Positions 42,417-51,252 are shown, numbered from the stretch's first letter. The stretch is 64,000 bases of DNA from Actinomadura atramentaria DSM 43919 (GCF_000381885.1 NZ_KB907212.1:124001-188000); one strand, 5' to 3'. Made by a program: numbers and translations. The notes: generated from the sequence alone by a model not told the origin.

Positions 42417-43558
42417 TGGCGGCCACGGGGGACGTGGAGGACCTGCTGCGGTCGCTCGTGCGGACCGCCAGCGTCAACCCGCGCGGCGGGCCCGTCGCGC
42501 CGGGGCTCGGGGAGGCCGCCGTCGCGGAGGTCGTCCGGGACTGGCTCGCGGCGCGCGGCATCAAGGCGGAGCTGCGCGAGGTCGAGCCGGGACGGCCGAA
42601 CGTCGTCGCGACCGTGCCGGGCCGCGACCCGCGCGCGGTCCTGCTCGAATCGCACCTCGACACCGTCGAGACCGACGGCATGACCGTCGACCCGTTCGCG
42701 GGCGCGGTCCGCGACGGCCGCCTGTACGGGCGCGGCGCGTGCGACGCCAAGGGGCCGCTCGCCGCGTTCATGCTGGCCGCCGCCGAGCTCGCGGCGGGCG
42801 ACCCGCCGCCGTTCGGCGTCGTCCTGGCCGCCGTGATGGACGAGGAGCACGCCTACCGGGGCGTTCTGGACCTGGTGGACGACCTCGCCGACACCGAGCT
42901 GGTCGGCGCGGTCGTCGGGGAGCCGACCGGGCTCGTGCCCGTCGTCGCGCACAAGGGCTGCGTCCGCTACACCGTGCGGACGCTCGGCGTCGCCGGGCAC
43001 AGCTCGCGGCCCGCCGAGGCCGTCAACGCGATCAGCCTGATGGGCCGCGTCATCGAGCACCTGGCCGCCGCCGAACCCGGCGTCGCCCCGCACCCGCTGC
43101 TCGGCGGCGCGACCCGCACCGCCACCCGGATCAGGGGCGGCACCGGCCCCAACACCGTGCCCGGCACGTGCGAGATCGACGTGGACCGCCGCACGCTGCC
43201 CGGCGAGGACCCCTACGCGGTGTGGGAGCGCGAGAGCGCCGAACTCGCCGCGCTGCTGCCCGGCCGGATCGAGGTGGACGAGCCGTTCACCGTCGACCAC
43301 GCGCTCGACACGCCCGCGGCGAGCCCCGTCCCCGCCGCGCTCGCCCGCGCCCTCGCCCGCGCGGGCCGCGACGGGACGGCGCGCGGGATGCCGTTCGGCA
43401 CCGACGCGAGCAAGCTCGCGCTGGCCGGGGTGCCCGCCGTCGTCCTCGGGCCCGGCGCGCTCGACGACGCGCACTCGGCCGCCGAGTCCGTCGCGCTCGC
43501 CGACGTCGCGCTCGCGGCGCGGATCGTCGCGGACACCGTGCGGGGGGTCGTGGCGTGA
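42416..43558 (+). CDS. M20-family metallohydrolase (ArgE/DapE-like deacylase)
   Basis: 380 residues, TGATG overlap. All M20 metal-site motifs are present: LLESHLDTVE (His and Asp), GRGACDAKG (bridging Asp), MDEEHAYRG (catalytic Glu and metal Glu), VVGEPTGL (Glu) and DDAHSAAE (final His). The dimerisation/lid domain spans about residues 180-290 (KGCVRYTVRTLGVAGHSSRP). Members remove acyl groups from N-acyl amino acids or cleave dipeptides. Inside this cluster it could be a second deacylase with different stereo- or chain preference from the D-aminoacylase. Confidence 0.9.
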   Translation: MAATGDVEDLLRSLVRTASVNPRGGPVAPGLGEAAVAEVVRDWLAARGIKAELREVEPGRPNVVATVPGRDPRAVLLESHLDTVETDGMTVDPFAGAVRDGRLYGRGACDAKGPLAAFMLAAAELAAGDPPPFGVVLAAVMDEEHAYRGVLDLVDDLADTELVGAVVGEPTGLVPVVAHKGCVRYTVRTLGVAGHSSRPAEAVNAISLMGRVIEHLAAAEPGVAPHPLLGGATRTATRIRGGTGPNTVPGTCEIDVDRRTLPGEDPYAVWERESAELAALLPGRIEVDEPFTVDHALDTPAASPVPAALARALARAGRDGTARGMPFGTDASKLALAGVPAVVLGPGALDDAHSAAESVALADVALAARIVADTVRGVVA

Positions 43559-44286
43559 GGCTCACCGATCACGTGGAACTCGTCGCGAGCGGCGCGGCCG
43601 GGTTCGACCTCACCGATCCGCTGGACTGCCACGTCTACCTCGTGCGCGGCGAGCGCGGCTGGGCGCTGGTCGACGCGGGCGCGGGCGCGTCCGCCGCGAC
43701 GATCGCCGCCGCCGTCCCGGACGGGCCGGGGGAGCGGCACCTGCTGCTCACCCACGGCCACGCCGACCACGCCGGCGGCGCGGCGGCGCTCGCGGAGCTG
43801 CTGCCCGGCCTGGACGTCCGCGCCGCCGAACCCGCCCGCGCGTGGATCGCCGCCGGGGCCGAGTCGATGCTGAGCGTCGACCGGGGCCGCGCGGCGGGCG
43901 TGTACCCGGCCGGGTACGCGTTCCCGCCGTGCCCGTCCGTCCGGCCGGTCGCGGACGGGGAGCGGATCGACCTCGGCGGCGTCGTCCTGCACGCGATCGC
44001 GACGCCCGGCCACGCGGACGGGCACGTCTGCTACCTGCTCGACGCGCCCGAGGGCCGCGCCCTGTTCTCCGGCGACTGCGTGTTCGCCGGCGGGCGGATC
44101 TCCCTGCAGAACCTCCACGACAGCCGCGTCCCCGAGTACGCGCGCAGCGTCGCGCGGCTCGCCGGACTGGAGATCGACGCGCTGCTGCCGGGGCATCATG
44201 AGATCTCCCTCGCGCGTGCGCGGCGGCATCTGACGGCCGCGCGCGACGTGTTCGCCCGCGGACTCCTTCCGGAGAGCACGACGTGA
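43555..44286 (+). CDS. MBL-fold metallohydrolase
   Basis: 243 residues, GTGA overlap. The complete binuclear zinc site is visible: LTHGHADHAGG (HxHxDH), TPGHADGH, SGDCVFAGG (bridging Asp) and LPGHHEIS (last His). The closest plan is glyoxalase II/lactonase-like. A lactonase acting on an aldonolactone would suit a sugar-acid pathway, but this is inference. It is the last gene before a 40-nt gap and the IclR gene. Confidence 0.88.
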   Translation: MRLTDHVELVASGAAGFDLTDPLDCHVYLVRGERGWALVDAGAGASAATIAAAVPDGPGERHLLLTHGHADHAGGAAALAELLPGLDVRAAEPARAWIAAGAESMLSVDRGRAAGVYPAGYAFPPCPSVRPVADGERIDLGGVVLHAIATPGHADGHVCYLLDAPEGRALFSGDCVFAGGRISLQNLHDSRVPEYARSVARLAGLEIDALLPGHHEISLARARRHLTAARDVFARGLLPESTT

Positions 44287-44326
44287 TCCCCCCGCCGGTC
44301 CGCGCCGCCGTCCGCAAGGAGCGCCG

Positions 44327-45169
44327 ATGAGCACCGAGACAGCCGCCCGCAACCAGTCGTCGTCGCTGCGGCGCGCCCTCGCGGTCCTGGACCACGTCCG
44401 CGACCACGGCGGCGACCGGGGCGTCTCGCTGACCCGCATCGCCGACGACCTCGGCCTCAGCAAGAGCACCGTGCTGCGCCTCGCCGCGCCGCTGGTGGAC
44501 GGCGACCTGCTCGCCCGCGACCGGGAGACCGGCCGGTTCCGGCTGGGGCACGGCGTGCTGCGGCTCGGGCAGGCGTACCTGTCGTCGCTGGACCTGCGGT
44601 CGGTCGCGGCGCGTCCGCTGCGGGCGCTGCAGCGCGCGGTCGGGGAGACGTGCCATCTCGTCGTGTACGACTCCCCCGACGTCGTCTACATCGACAAGGT
44701 CGAGAACGAGCACAACGTCCGGATGGCGTCGCGCGTCGGGATGCGGCTGCCCGTCTACCGGACGGCCGTGGGCAAGGCGATCCTGGCCTGCCACGGCGAC
44801 GACGCCCTGCGCGCCGCCGTCGCCGACGGGATGGCCGCGATGACGGACCGGACGATCACCGACCCGGACCGCCTCGCCGCCGAACTCGACCGCGTCCGCC
44901 GCACCGGCTACGCCATCGACGACCGGGAGAACGAGCCCGAGGTCCGCTGCGTCGCCGCGCCGATCTTCGACCACACCGACCGGGCCGTGGGCGCGCTGAG
45001 CGTGTCCGGGCTGATCTCCCGGATGACGCCCGCGCGCGTCCGGGAGGTCGGGCCGCTCGTGGCGCGCACCGGGCTGGAGATCTCGCGCGTGCTGGGCTCG
45101 GCGCGGACCGGCATCGACCCCGCCCGCGCCGACGTGAATACCGACGAGCAAGGAGTTCCGCAGCCGTGA
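44327..45169 (+). CDS. IclR-family transcriptional regulator
   Basis: 280 residues with AAGGAG before the ATG. N-terminal winged helix (SLRRALAVLDHVRDHG, LTRIADDLGLSKSTVLRLAAPLVDGDLL), C-terminal effector domain with CHLVVYDSPDVVYIDKVE, PVYRTAVGKAILA and the conserved AAPIFDHTDRAVGALSVSG. IclR proteins often repress or activate catabolic genes in response to small acids. It sits in the middle of the cluster it presumably controls and overlaps the following dehydratase gene by 4 nt (GTGA). Confidence 0.93.
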   Translation: MSTETAARNQSSSLRRALAVLDHVRDHGGDRGVSLTRIADDLGLSKSTVLRLAAPLVDGDLLARDRETGRFRLGHGVLRLGQAYLSSLDLRSVAARPLRALQRAVGETCHLVVYDSPDVVYIDKVENEHNVRMASRVGMRLPVYRTAVGKAILACHGDDALRAAVADGMAAMTDRTITDPDRLAAELDRVRRTGYAIDDRENEPEVRCVAAPIFDHTDRAVGALSVSGLISRMTPARVREVGPLVARTGLEISRVLGSARTGIDPARADVNTDEQGVPQP

Positions 45170-46374
45170 GCCTGACCATCCCCGACGAGCAGGTCGACTG
45201 GCGCACCAAGGGCCTGTGGCTGCCGGACGGCCCCGTCTCGCTCGCCGACTTCGGCGCGGCCCGGCACCCGCTGTTCGGCGGCCCGTTCACCTGGCCGCTC
45301 ATGATCGCGCGCCGTTCCGCGCTGGAGCACAACATCGCGACGCTCGCCGCGTTCGCCGCCGAGCACGGGCTGGCGTTCGCGCCGCACGGCAAGACGACGA
45401 TGGCGCCGTCGCTGTTCGACGCGCAGCTCCGCGCGGGCGCGTGGGGCATCACCGCCGCGACCGCCAACCAGGTGCTCGCGTACCGGAGGTTCGGCGTGCC
45501 GCGCGTCCTGCTCGCCAACGAACTGCTGGACGCGACCGCGCTGCGCTGGCTCGGCGGCGAGGTCGCGAAGGGCTTCGAGTTCTACCTGTACGCCGACTCG
45601 CCGGAGGGCGTCGCCGCGCTGTCGGCCGCCGCCGGGGAGCGTCCGTTCCAGGTGCTCGTCGAGCTGGGGCACGCGAACGGCCGCACCGGTTGCCGGACGG
45701 TCGAGCAGCTCACCGAGGTCGCGCGGGCCGTCGCCGCCGCGCCCGGCACCGAACTCGCCGGGGTGTCCGGCTACGAGGGCGGGCTGACGACGCCGGAGGC
45801 GGCGGGCGCGTACCTGTCCGGGCTGCGCGACGCGACGCTCGCGCTCGGAGACCTGCTGCCGGAGTCGGTCATCGTCAGCGCGGGCGGCAGCGCCTACTTC
45901 GACGTCGTCGCGGACCGCCTCGGCGGCGCGTGGCTGCCCGGCCGGGAACTCACCGTCGTTTTGCGCAGCGGCGCGTACGTCTCGCACGACGACGGGGTCT
46001 ACACGCGCAAGACGCCGTTCACGCGCGTCCCCGGCTCGCTCGACGCGGCGCTGGAGGTCTGGGCGCAGGTCACCTCCGTGCCCGAGCCGGGCCTGGCGAT
46101 CGTCGGCATGGGCAAGCGCGAGGCGCCCTACGACGAGGGGCTGCCCGTCCCGCTGCGGATTCGCCGCGCGAACGGCGCCGTCGAGCCCGCCGACGGGCTG
46201 CGCGTCACCAACACCAACGACCACCACGCCTACGTCGCGGGCGACGGGCTGCGCCCCGGCGACCTGGTGTGCTTCGGCATCTCCCACCCCTGTACGGCCT
46301 TCGACAAGTGGCAGGTCGTCCCGGTCGTCGAGGACGACGACACGGTCACCGACCTCATCCGTACGTACTTCTGA
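45166..46374 (+). CDS. PLP-dependent D-serine/D-threonine dehydratase-like enzyme (candidate D-glucosaminate dehydratase)
   Basis: 402 residues, GTG at 45166 with AAGGAG 11 nt upstream. Fold type III (alanine-racemase-like) with PLP lysine Lys76 in PHGKTTM, phosphate/ring contacts LVELGHANGRTGCR and VSAGGSAYFDV. The C-terminal zinc pair GISHPC (His and Cys) is characteristic of eukaryotic-type D-serine dehydratases. Relatives use D-serine, D-threonine or 2-amino-2-deoxy-D-gluconate. The two genes directly downstream handle 2-keto-3-deoxygluconate, the product of the last substrate, so D-glucosaminate is the best guess. Confidence 0.85.
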   Translation: MSLTIPDEQVDWRTKGLWLPDGPVSLADFGAARHPLFGGPFTWPLMIARRSALEHNIATLAAFAAEHGLAFAPHGKTTMAPSLFDAQLRAGAWGITAATANQVLAYRRFGVPRVLLANELLDATALRWLGGEVAKGFEFYLYADSPEGVAALSAAAGERPFQVLVELGHANGRTGCRTVEQLTEVARAVAAAPGTELAGVSGYEGGLTTPEAAGAYLSGLRDATLALGDLLPESVIVSAGGSAYFDVVADRLGGAWLPGRELTVVLRSGAYVSHDDGVYTRKTPFTRVPGSLDAALEVWAQVTSVPEPGLAIVGMGKREAPYDEGLPVPLRIRRANGAVEPADGLRVTNTNDHHAYVAGDGLRPGDLVCFGISHPCTAFDKWQVVPVVEDDDTVTDLIRTYF

Positions 46375-46388
46375 GAGAAGGACGATTC

Positions 46389-47057
46389 ATGACCCCCCGC
46401 CTGACCCCGGGCGCCGTCCTGGCGGAGACCGGCGTCGTCGCGGTCGTCCGCGGCACGCGCGGCGACCGGACGGCCGCCGTCCTGGACACCCTCGTCCGCG
46501 CGGGCGTGCGCTGCCTGGAGGTCACGCTGAACACGCCGGGCGCGCTCGACGCGATCCGCGCGGCCGCCGACCGGCTGCCGGCGCTCGCGGACGGCCCGAT
46601 CGAGGTGGGCGCGGGCACGGTCCGGACCGCCGCCGACGCGACGGCGGCCGTCCGCGCCGGGGCGACGTTCCTCGTCGCGCCCGGCACCGGCGCGGAGGTC
46701 GCCGCCGCCGCGCGCGACCTGGGCGTCGCCCACTACCCGGGCGCGCTGACGCCGACCGAGGTCGAGACCGCGTGGAACCTCGGCGCGACGGCCGTGAAGC
46801 TGTTCCCGGCCCGCGCGCTCGGCCCCGGCTACCTGCGGGACCTGCGGGAACCGTTCCGCGACGTCCCGTTCGTCCCGACCGGCGGCGTGTCCGCCGCGAC
46901 GGCCGGGGAGTACGTCGCGGCCGGGGCGGTCGCGGTCGGCGCGGGCGGCTCGCTGATCGGCGACGCCCTCGACGGCGGCCCGCTCGACGCCCTCGCCGAC
47001 CGCGCCCGCGCGCTGCTGGCCGCCGTCGCCGCCGCGCGCGGCACGGGAGCGGCGTGA
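46389..47057 (+). CDS. eda: KDPG / 4-hydroxy-2-oxoglutarate aldolase
   Basis: 222 residues, ATG at 46389 with GAGAAGG upstream. Class I aldolase barrel: Glu44 in CLEVTLNTP, GAGTV, and the Schiff-base Lys137 in AVKLFPA, then VPTGGVS. It cleaves 2-keto-3-deoxy-6-phosphogluconate to pyruvate and glyceraldehyde-3-phosphate. TGATG overlap with the kinase gene makes the pair a unit that consumes 2-keto-3-deoxygluconate. Confidence 0.93.
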   Translation: MTPRLTPGAVLAETGVVAVVRGTRGDRTAAVLDTLVRAGVRCLEVTLNTPGALDAIRAAADRLPALADGPIEVGAGTVRTAADATAAVRAGATFLVAPGTGAEVAAAARDLGVAHYPGALTPTEVETAWNLGATAVKLFPARALGPGYLRDLREPFRDVPFVPTGGVSAATAGEYVAAGAVAVGAGGSLIGDALDGGPLDALADRARALLAAVAAARGTGAA

Positions 47058-48007
47058 TGGCGACCGATCTCGTCACCCTCGGCGAGACGATGGCGCGGCT
47101 GGAGAACCCGGTCGTCGGCCCGCTGCGGCACGCCCGCTCGCTCGACCTCGGCGTCGCGGGCGCGGAGTCCAACGTCGCGATCGGCTTCGCCCGGCTCGGC
47201 GGCACCGCGACCTGGTGCGGGCGCGTCGGGGACGACGAGTTCGGCCGTCTCGTCCGCACGACGCTCGCCGGGGAGGGCGTGGACGTCGCGCACGTCGTGA
47301 CGGACCCGGCCGCGCCGACCGCGCTGATGTTCAAGGAACGGCGGTCCGGCCAGCTCACCCGCGTGCAGTACTACCGGTCGGGCTCGGCGGGGTCGCGGCT
47401 CGCGCCCGGCGACGTCCCCCACGACCTGGTGCGCGCCGCGCGCGTCCTGCACGTCACCGGCATCACGGCCGCGCTCGGCGCCGACGCGCGGCGCGCCGTC
47501 CACGACGCCGTGGACACCGCGCGCGCGGCGGGCGTCCCGGTGTCGCTGGACCTCAACTACCGCAAGGCGCTCTGCACGCCGGAGGAGGCGGGCGAGCTGC
47601 TGCGCCCGCTCGTCGCCCGCGCGGACGTCGTGTTCGCGACCGAGCAGGAGGCGCGGCTCGTCGCCGCCGGCCGCGACGCGGCGGAGCTGGCCACCGCGCT
47701 GACGGCCCTCGGCCCGCGCGAGGCGCTGGTGAAGCGCGGCGCGCTCGGCGCGGTCGCCCACTGCGACGGCGGGGTCTTCGACGCGCCGCCGCACCCGGTC
47801 GCGGTCGTGGACCCGGTCGGCGCGGGCGACGCGTTCGCGGCCGGGTACCTCGCGGAGTTCGTGCTGGGCCGGCCGGTCGCGGAACGGCTCGCGACCGCGT
47901 CGGCGGCGGGCGCGTACGCGGTGACCGTCCCCGGCGACTGGGAGGGCCTGCCCAACCGCGCCGACCTGGATTTGCTGCGGTCGGCGGACGACGCCGTCGA
48001 TCGCTGA
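47057..48007 (+). CDS. kdgK: PfkB-family sugar kinase, probable 2-keto-3-deoxygluconate kinase
   Basis: 316 residues. Ribokinase fold with the N-terminal LGETMARL and GVAGAESNVAIGFARLG (sugar site), DLNYRKALC and the C-terminal anion hole/base motif DPVGAGDAFAAGYL. The R-x-Q-Y-Y-R segment (TRVQYYRSGSAGSRL) matches 2-keto-3-deoxygluconate kinases. With the aldolase upstream it completes the lower Entner-Doudoroff branch. Substrate assignment is family- and context-based. Confidence 0.87.
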   Translation: MATDLVTLGETMARLENPVVGPLRHARSLDLGVAGAESNVAIGFARLGGTATWCGRVGDDEFGRLVRTTLAGEGVDVAHVVTDPAAPTALMFKERRSGQLTRVQYYRSGSAGSRLAPGDVPHDLVRAARVLHVTGITAALGADARRAVHDAVDTARAAGVPVSLDLNYRKALCTPEEAGELLRPLVARADVVFATEQEARLVAAGRDAAELATALTALGPREALVKRGALGAVAHCDGGVFDAPPHPVAVVDPVGAGDAFAAGYLAEFVLGRPVAERLATASAAGAYAVTVPGDWEGLPNRADLDLLRSADDAVDR

Positions 48008-48025
48008 CTGAGAGGGAGAACCGAT

Positions 48026-48409
48026 ATGAGCAAGCGTGAACTCCGCAGCGCCGACGCGCCCGCGCCTGGCGGCACCTACTCGCAGGGGCTCGTCGTGGGC
48101 GACTTCGTCTACACGGCGGGGATGGGACCGATCGACCCGGCCACCGGTGCGGTCGTCGGCGACGACGTGGCGACGCAGACCCGCCAGGTGCTCGCCAACC
48201 TGAAGGCGGTGCTGGCCGAGCACGGGCTGGACTTCTCGGACGTCGTGAAGTCGACCGTCCACCTCCAGGAACTCCACCGCGACTTCGCCGCGTACGACGA
48301 GGTCTACCGGGAGCACTTCACCGCGCCCTACCCGGTGCGGACGACGGTCGGGTCGGACCTGATGAACATCCTGGTCGAGATCGACTTCGTGGCCTACAAG
48401 AAGAGCTGA
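48026..48409 (+). CDS. RidA-family enamine/imine deaminase
   Basis: 127 residues, GAGAGGGAG before the ATG. Typical RidA: APAPGGTYSQGLVVGDFVYTAGM, Arg105 in YPVRTTVG (catalytic arginine) and VEIDFVA at the end. RidA hydrolyses the reactive enamine/imine released by PLP dehydratases, which suits its place after the D-amino-acid dehydratase gene. Its stop overlaps the next start (TGATG). Confidence 0.93.
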   Translation: MSKRELRSADAPAPGGTYSQGLVVGDFVYTAGMGPIDPATGAVVGDDVATQTRQVLANLKAVLAEHGLDFSDVVKSTVHLQELHRDFAAYDEVYREHFTAPYPVRTTVGSDLMNILVEIDFVAYKKS

Positions 48410-49884
48410 TGGACTCCTCGCTCTACGCGTTCGCCGAGGACCTGCGCGACGAGGGGTTCGCGCGGGTCCTCGCGTGCGGGACGGCGGGCGTGGCGGTCGC
48501 CGCCGCCTACCACCGGGCGCGGGACGTCACTCCGCACGGCCGGACGCGCGTCACGCTGCGCCACGACGGCGTCCACTTCCCCTTGGGCGACGCGTTCGAC
48601 GGGCTGCGGCTGCGCCCGCCCGTGCAGGACGGCGCGTCGGCTCGGCCGCTGCGCGCGGCCCGCGCGGCGGCGGACGCGGCCGGGGCGCGGCTGCACGGCT
48701 GGGGCGTGTTCCTCCACAACACGACGATCGGCCTGGCCCATCCGGACGTGACGCAGGAGAACTGCTTCGGGGACCGGGGGGCTCCGGCGGACCTGTGCCC
48801 GTCGCATCCGGACGTCCGCGCGTACGCGGTCGCCCTGGCACGCTCCATCGCGCGTTTGGGCGTGGACTCGGTCGTGGCCGAGTCCCTGCACTTCGGCACC
48901 TTCGGCCACGGCTACCACCACGAACGCTCGTTCGTGGAGCTGGGGGAAGCGGCGGAGTTCGCCCTGGGCCTGTGCTTCTGCCCCCACTGCCTGAAGCGCT
49001 CCACCAATGGGGCCGCAGCCCGCGCCACCGCAGCACAACTAGTAGAGGCCGTCCTGAACGGCGACCCACCCACCACCGCCATGCCGAACACGTTGCCGAA
49101 CAACGTGCGGTCGGAACCGCCACGGGCCGGCATGCCAGCCGATGCCGCACTGCCGGACGCGTCGCCGCCGGACGGCATGCAGTCGGACGGCGCGCTGCCG
49201 GGCGGCGCACGATCGGATGTGGCCCTGCAGCGCGACGCGCGTTCGGGCGGCACGCAATTGGACGGCGCCCGGTCAAGCGGCATGCCGCCGAGCGGCGCGC
49301 GGTCGGGCATGGCGGCGCTGCCGGGCGGCGGGCCGCCGGAGGGCGTGCCGGGCGGCGTGCGGTCGGGCGGTGCGCGGCCGACCGCCGTGCTGCCGGACGT
49401 TCTGCTGGAGTACGCGCGGGAGCGGATTGCGACCGTCACCTCGCTGGCCGCCGAGGTCGCGGCGGCCGTCGCGGCCGAGGGCTCGCGGCTGACGTTCCTC
49501 GACCTCACCGGCGCGGTGAAGGGCTACGCCGACGGGCGGCCCGGCGGCGGTCCGGCCGCCGCCGACGCGTGGCGGATCGGCGTGGACCCGGCGGCGCTCG
49601 CGCGCGTCGTGCCGTCCTACGCGGCGCTCTGCTACGCGCGCGACGCCGAGCGGGTGGCGCTGGACGTCGCCGCGTACCGGGCGGCGCTCGGCCCGGACGT
49701 CGAGCTGCGCACCGTCCTGCGCCCCGGCTTCCCCGACACGGACTCGGCCGAGCACCTGGCCGCGAAGGCGTCGGCGGCGCGCGGCGCGGGGACCGACGCG
49801 GTGGACTTCTACTGCTACGGGCTGGCCCCGCGGCCCGCGCTGGAGCGCATCGCGGGCGCGGTCCGTGCCGCCGGTCAACTATAG
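48409..49884 (+). CDS. Barrel-like protein of unknown function interrupted by a low-complexity insert
   Basis: 491 residues, start coupled to ridA. Residues 1-218 and 329-491 look like parts of one alpha/beta barrel: HGWGVFLHNTTIGLAHPD, LCPSHPDVRAYAVALARS, VAESLHFGTFGHGYHHE and CFCPHC in the first part, then SRLTFLDLTGAVKGYADG and VDFYCYGLAPRPALERI. The pattern recalls glycoside-hydrolase-like TIM barrels, but no family is assigned. Residues about 219-328 are a Gly/Ala/Pro/Ser/Arg-rich repetitive insert (PDGMQSDGALPGGARSD-type units) that would leave the barrel as a disordered loop. It ends the catabolic cluster and may act on its oligomeric substrate. Confidence 0.75.
   Translation: MDSSLYAFAEDLRDEGFARVLACGTAGVAVAAAYHRARDVTPHGRTRVTLRHDGVHFPLGDAFDGLRLRPPVQDGASARPLRAARAAADAAGARLHGWGVFLHNTTIGLAHPDVTQENCFGDRGAPADLCPSHPDVRAYAVALARSIARLGVDSVVAESLHFGTFGHGYHHERSFVELGEAAEFALGLCFCPHCLKRSTNGAAARATAAQLVEAVLNGDPPTTAMPNTLPNNVRSEPPRAGMPADAALPDASPPDGMQSDGALPGGARSDVALQRDARSGGTQLDGARSSGMPPSGARSGMAALPGGGPPEGVPGGVRSGGARPTAVLPDVLLEYARERIATVTSLAAEVAAAVAAEGSRLTFLDLTGAVKGYADGRPGGGPAAADAWRIGVDPAALARVVPSYAALCYARDAERVALDVAAYRAALGPDVELRTVLRPGFPDTDSAEHLAAKASAARGAGTDAVDFYCYGLAPRPALERIAGAVRAAGQL
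49063..49392 (+). repeat. Low-complexity coding insert in the barrel-like gene
   Basis: About 330 bp of degenerate 15-21-bp repeats around GG[C/A]GC[A/G]CG[G/A]TCGG, coding for GARSD/GMPxD-like pieces. The length is a multiple of three and both flanks remain in frame. Several bases are A/T at third positions, in contrast to the rest of the gene. Confidence 0.75.
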
Positions 49885-49908
49885 GATGTAGTACTACGTC
49901 GTGTAGTT
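49877..49908. promoter_or_regulatory. 32-bp dyad, likely TetR-type operator of the FAD monooxygenase gene
   Basis: AACTA...GTAGT|ACTAC...TAGTT: 13 of 16 positions in each half are symmetric about 49892.5, with a near-perfect inner 16-mer (GATGTAGTACTACGTC). It ends 16 nt before the TTG start at 49925 and overlaps the stop of the upstream gene. It is far more AT-rich than the surroundings. Confidence 0.6.
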
Positions 49909-49924
49909 GATCGGAGGCCGACCG

Positions 49925-51046
49925 TTGCGCGTGCTCATCGCCGGAGCGGGGATCGCCGGGCTCGCGGCGGCGCGCGCCCTCGTCGCGGCGGGCCACGAGG
50001 TCGCCGTGCTGGAGGAGGGCGACGCGCCGCGCCTCGGCACCGGTGCGGTCACCCTCTGGTGCAACGGCACGGCGATCCTCGGGGACCTCGGCGTCGGCGT
50101 CGGCGCGCTCGGGCAGCGGCTCTCGGCGCTGTCCGTCCGGAGCGCGCGCGGGCGTCGCGTCCTCGACGTGGACCTGGACGCGCTCGCCGCCCGCTTCGGT
50201 TCGGCGGCGCGCGTCGTCCCGCGCGCGGCGCTGGTCGCCGAACTCCTCGCGGGACTGCCGGACGGGATCGTGCGGTTCGGCTCGTCCGTCGCGGACGTGC
50301 GGATCGGCGCGGACCGGGCCGTCGTGCGGACCGCGTCCGGGGACGAGCACGTCGCGGACCTGCTCGTCGGCGCGGACGGCGTGCGCTCGCGCGTCCGCGC
50401 CCACGTCCTCGGCGACCTGCCCGCCGCCCGCACCGGCATCGCGACGTGGCAGGGCCTGATCCCCGCCCCGTTCGACCCCGGCACCGCCATGACGGTGCTC
50501 GTCGGGCGGCGCGGCGACTGCGGCTTCATGGGCGCGGGCGACGGGCTCATGCAATGCATGTTCGAACTGCCCGACGAGCAACCGGGCGACCGTCCTGTGG
50601 AAAACCTGCGCCGCCGCTACGCGGGCTGGGCCGAGCCTGTGGACAAGATCCTGGCCGCGCTACGGGACGAGGACATCGAGGCGTTCCCCCACCAACGGCA
50701 CCGGGTGCCGCGCCGCCTCGGGCACGGCCGGTGCGTCCTGCTGGGCGATGCGGCGCACGCGATGCCGCCCGTCCTGGCGCACGGCGCGAACCAGGCGCTG
50801 GAGGACGTCCGCGCGCTCGCGGCCTGCCTCGCCGCCGCACCGGTGGACGCGGCCGTCCGCGCGTACTCCCGGCGGCGTCGCGGACGGGCGGCCGCCGCGT
50901 CCGCCCTCGCCGCGAACGGCCTCGCCGTCACCGGACCGCGCGCGCTCGCGCAGACGTCCCCCGCCCTGCGCCTCGCCGCGCCGCCGCCCGCGCTCGGCAC
51001 CTGGGCGTTCGGCCGCATGCTGCGCGGCCTGAGCGACCGCGTCTGA
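49925..51046 (+). CDS. FAD-dependent aromatic monooxygenase-like protein (PHBH family)
   Basis: 373 residues. TTG at 49925 is chosen because GGAGG lies 7 nt upstream. FAD motif LIAGAGIAGLAAARALV at the N-terminus, the DG motif LLVGADGVRSRVR near residue 148 and the GD motif CVLLGDAAHAMPPVLAHGANQALEDV near residue 270. These three define class A flavoprotein hydroxylases. No signal or membrane segment. It lies behind a strong dyad, but no regulator gene that would bind it is adjacent in this window. Substrate unknown; probably an aromatic compound or antibiotic. Confidence 0.9.
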   Translation: MRVLIAGAGIAGLAAARALVAAGHEVAVLEEGDAPRLGTGAVTLWCNGTAILGDLGVGVGALGQRLSALSVRSARGRRVLDVDLDALAARFGSAARVVPRAALVAELLAGLPDGIVRFGSSVADVRIGADRAVVRTASGDEHVADLLVGADGVRSRVRAHVLGDLPAARTGIATWQGLIPAPFDPGTAMTVLVGRRGDCGFMGAGDGLMQCMFELPDEQPGDRPVENLRRRYAGWAEPVDKILAALRDEDIEAFPHQRHRVPRRLGHGRCVLLGDAAHAMPPVLAHGANQALEDVRALAACLAAAPVDAAVRAYSRRRRGRAAAASALAANGLAVTGPRALAQTSPALRLAAPPPALGTWAFGRMLRGLSDRV

Positions 51047-51252
51047 AACGCCGGGGAACGGGCCGGGTCGCTCACGGTAGGAGCGCGCATCCGGCAATTC
51101 ACCAGAAAAATGACGACGAAGTCGCGGTGAGTGACCTGTGTCCCAACGATAGGTTGCGAGTCGATCACTAAGCGTGGCATTATTGCGGGTCGCACGCGAC
51201 CTCGCGCCCGCGTGCCGTGGACAGCGCCCCCCGAGGTCCAGGAGTTCCCCCC

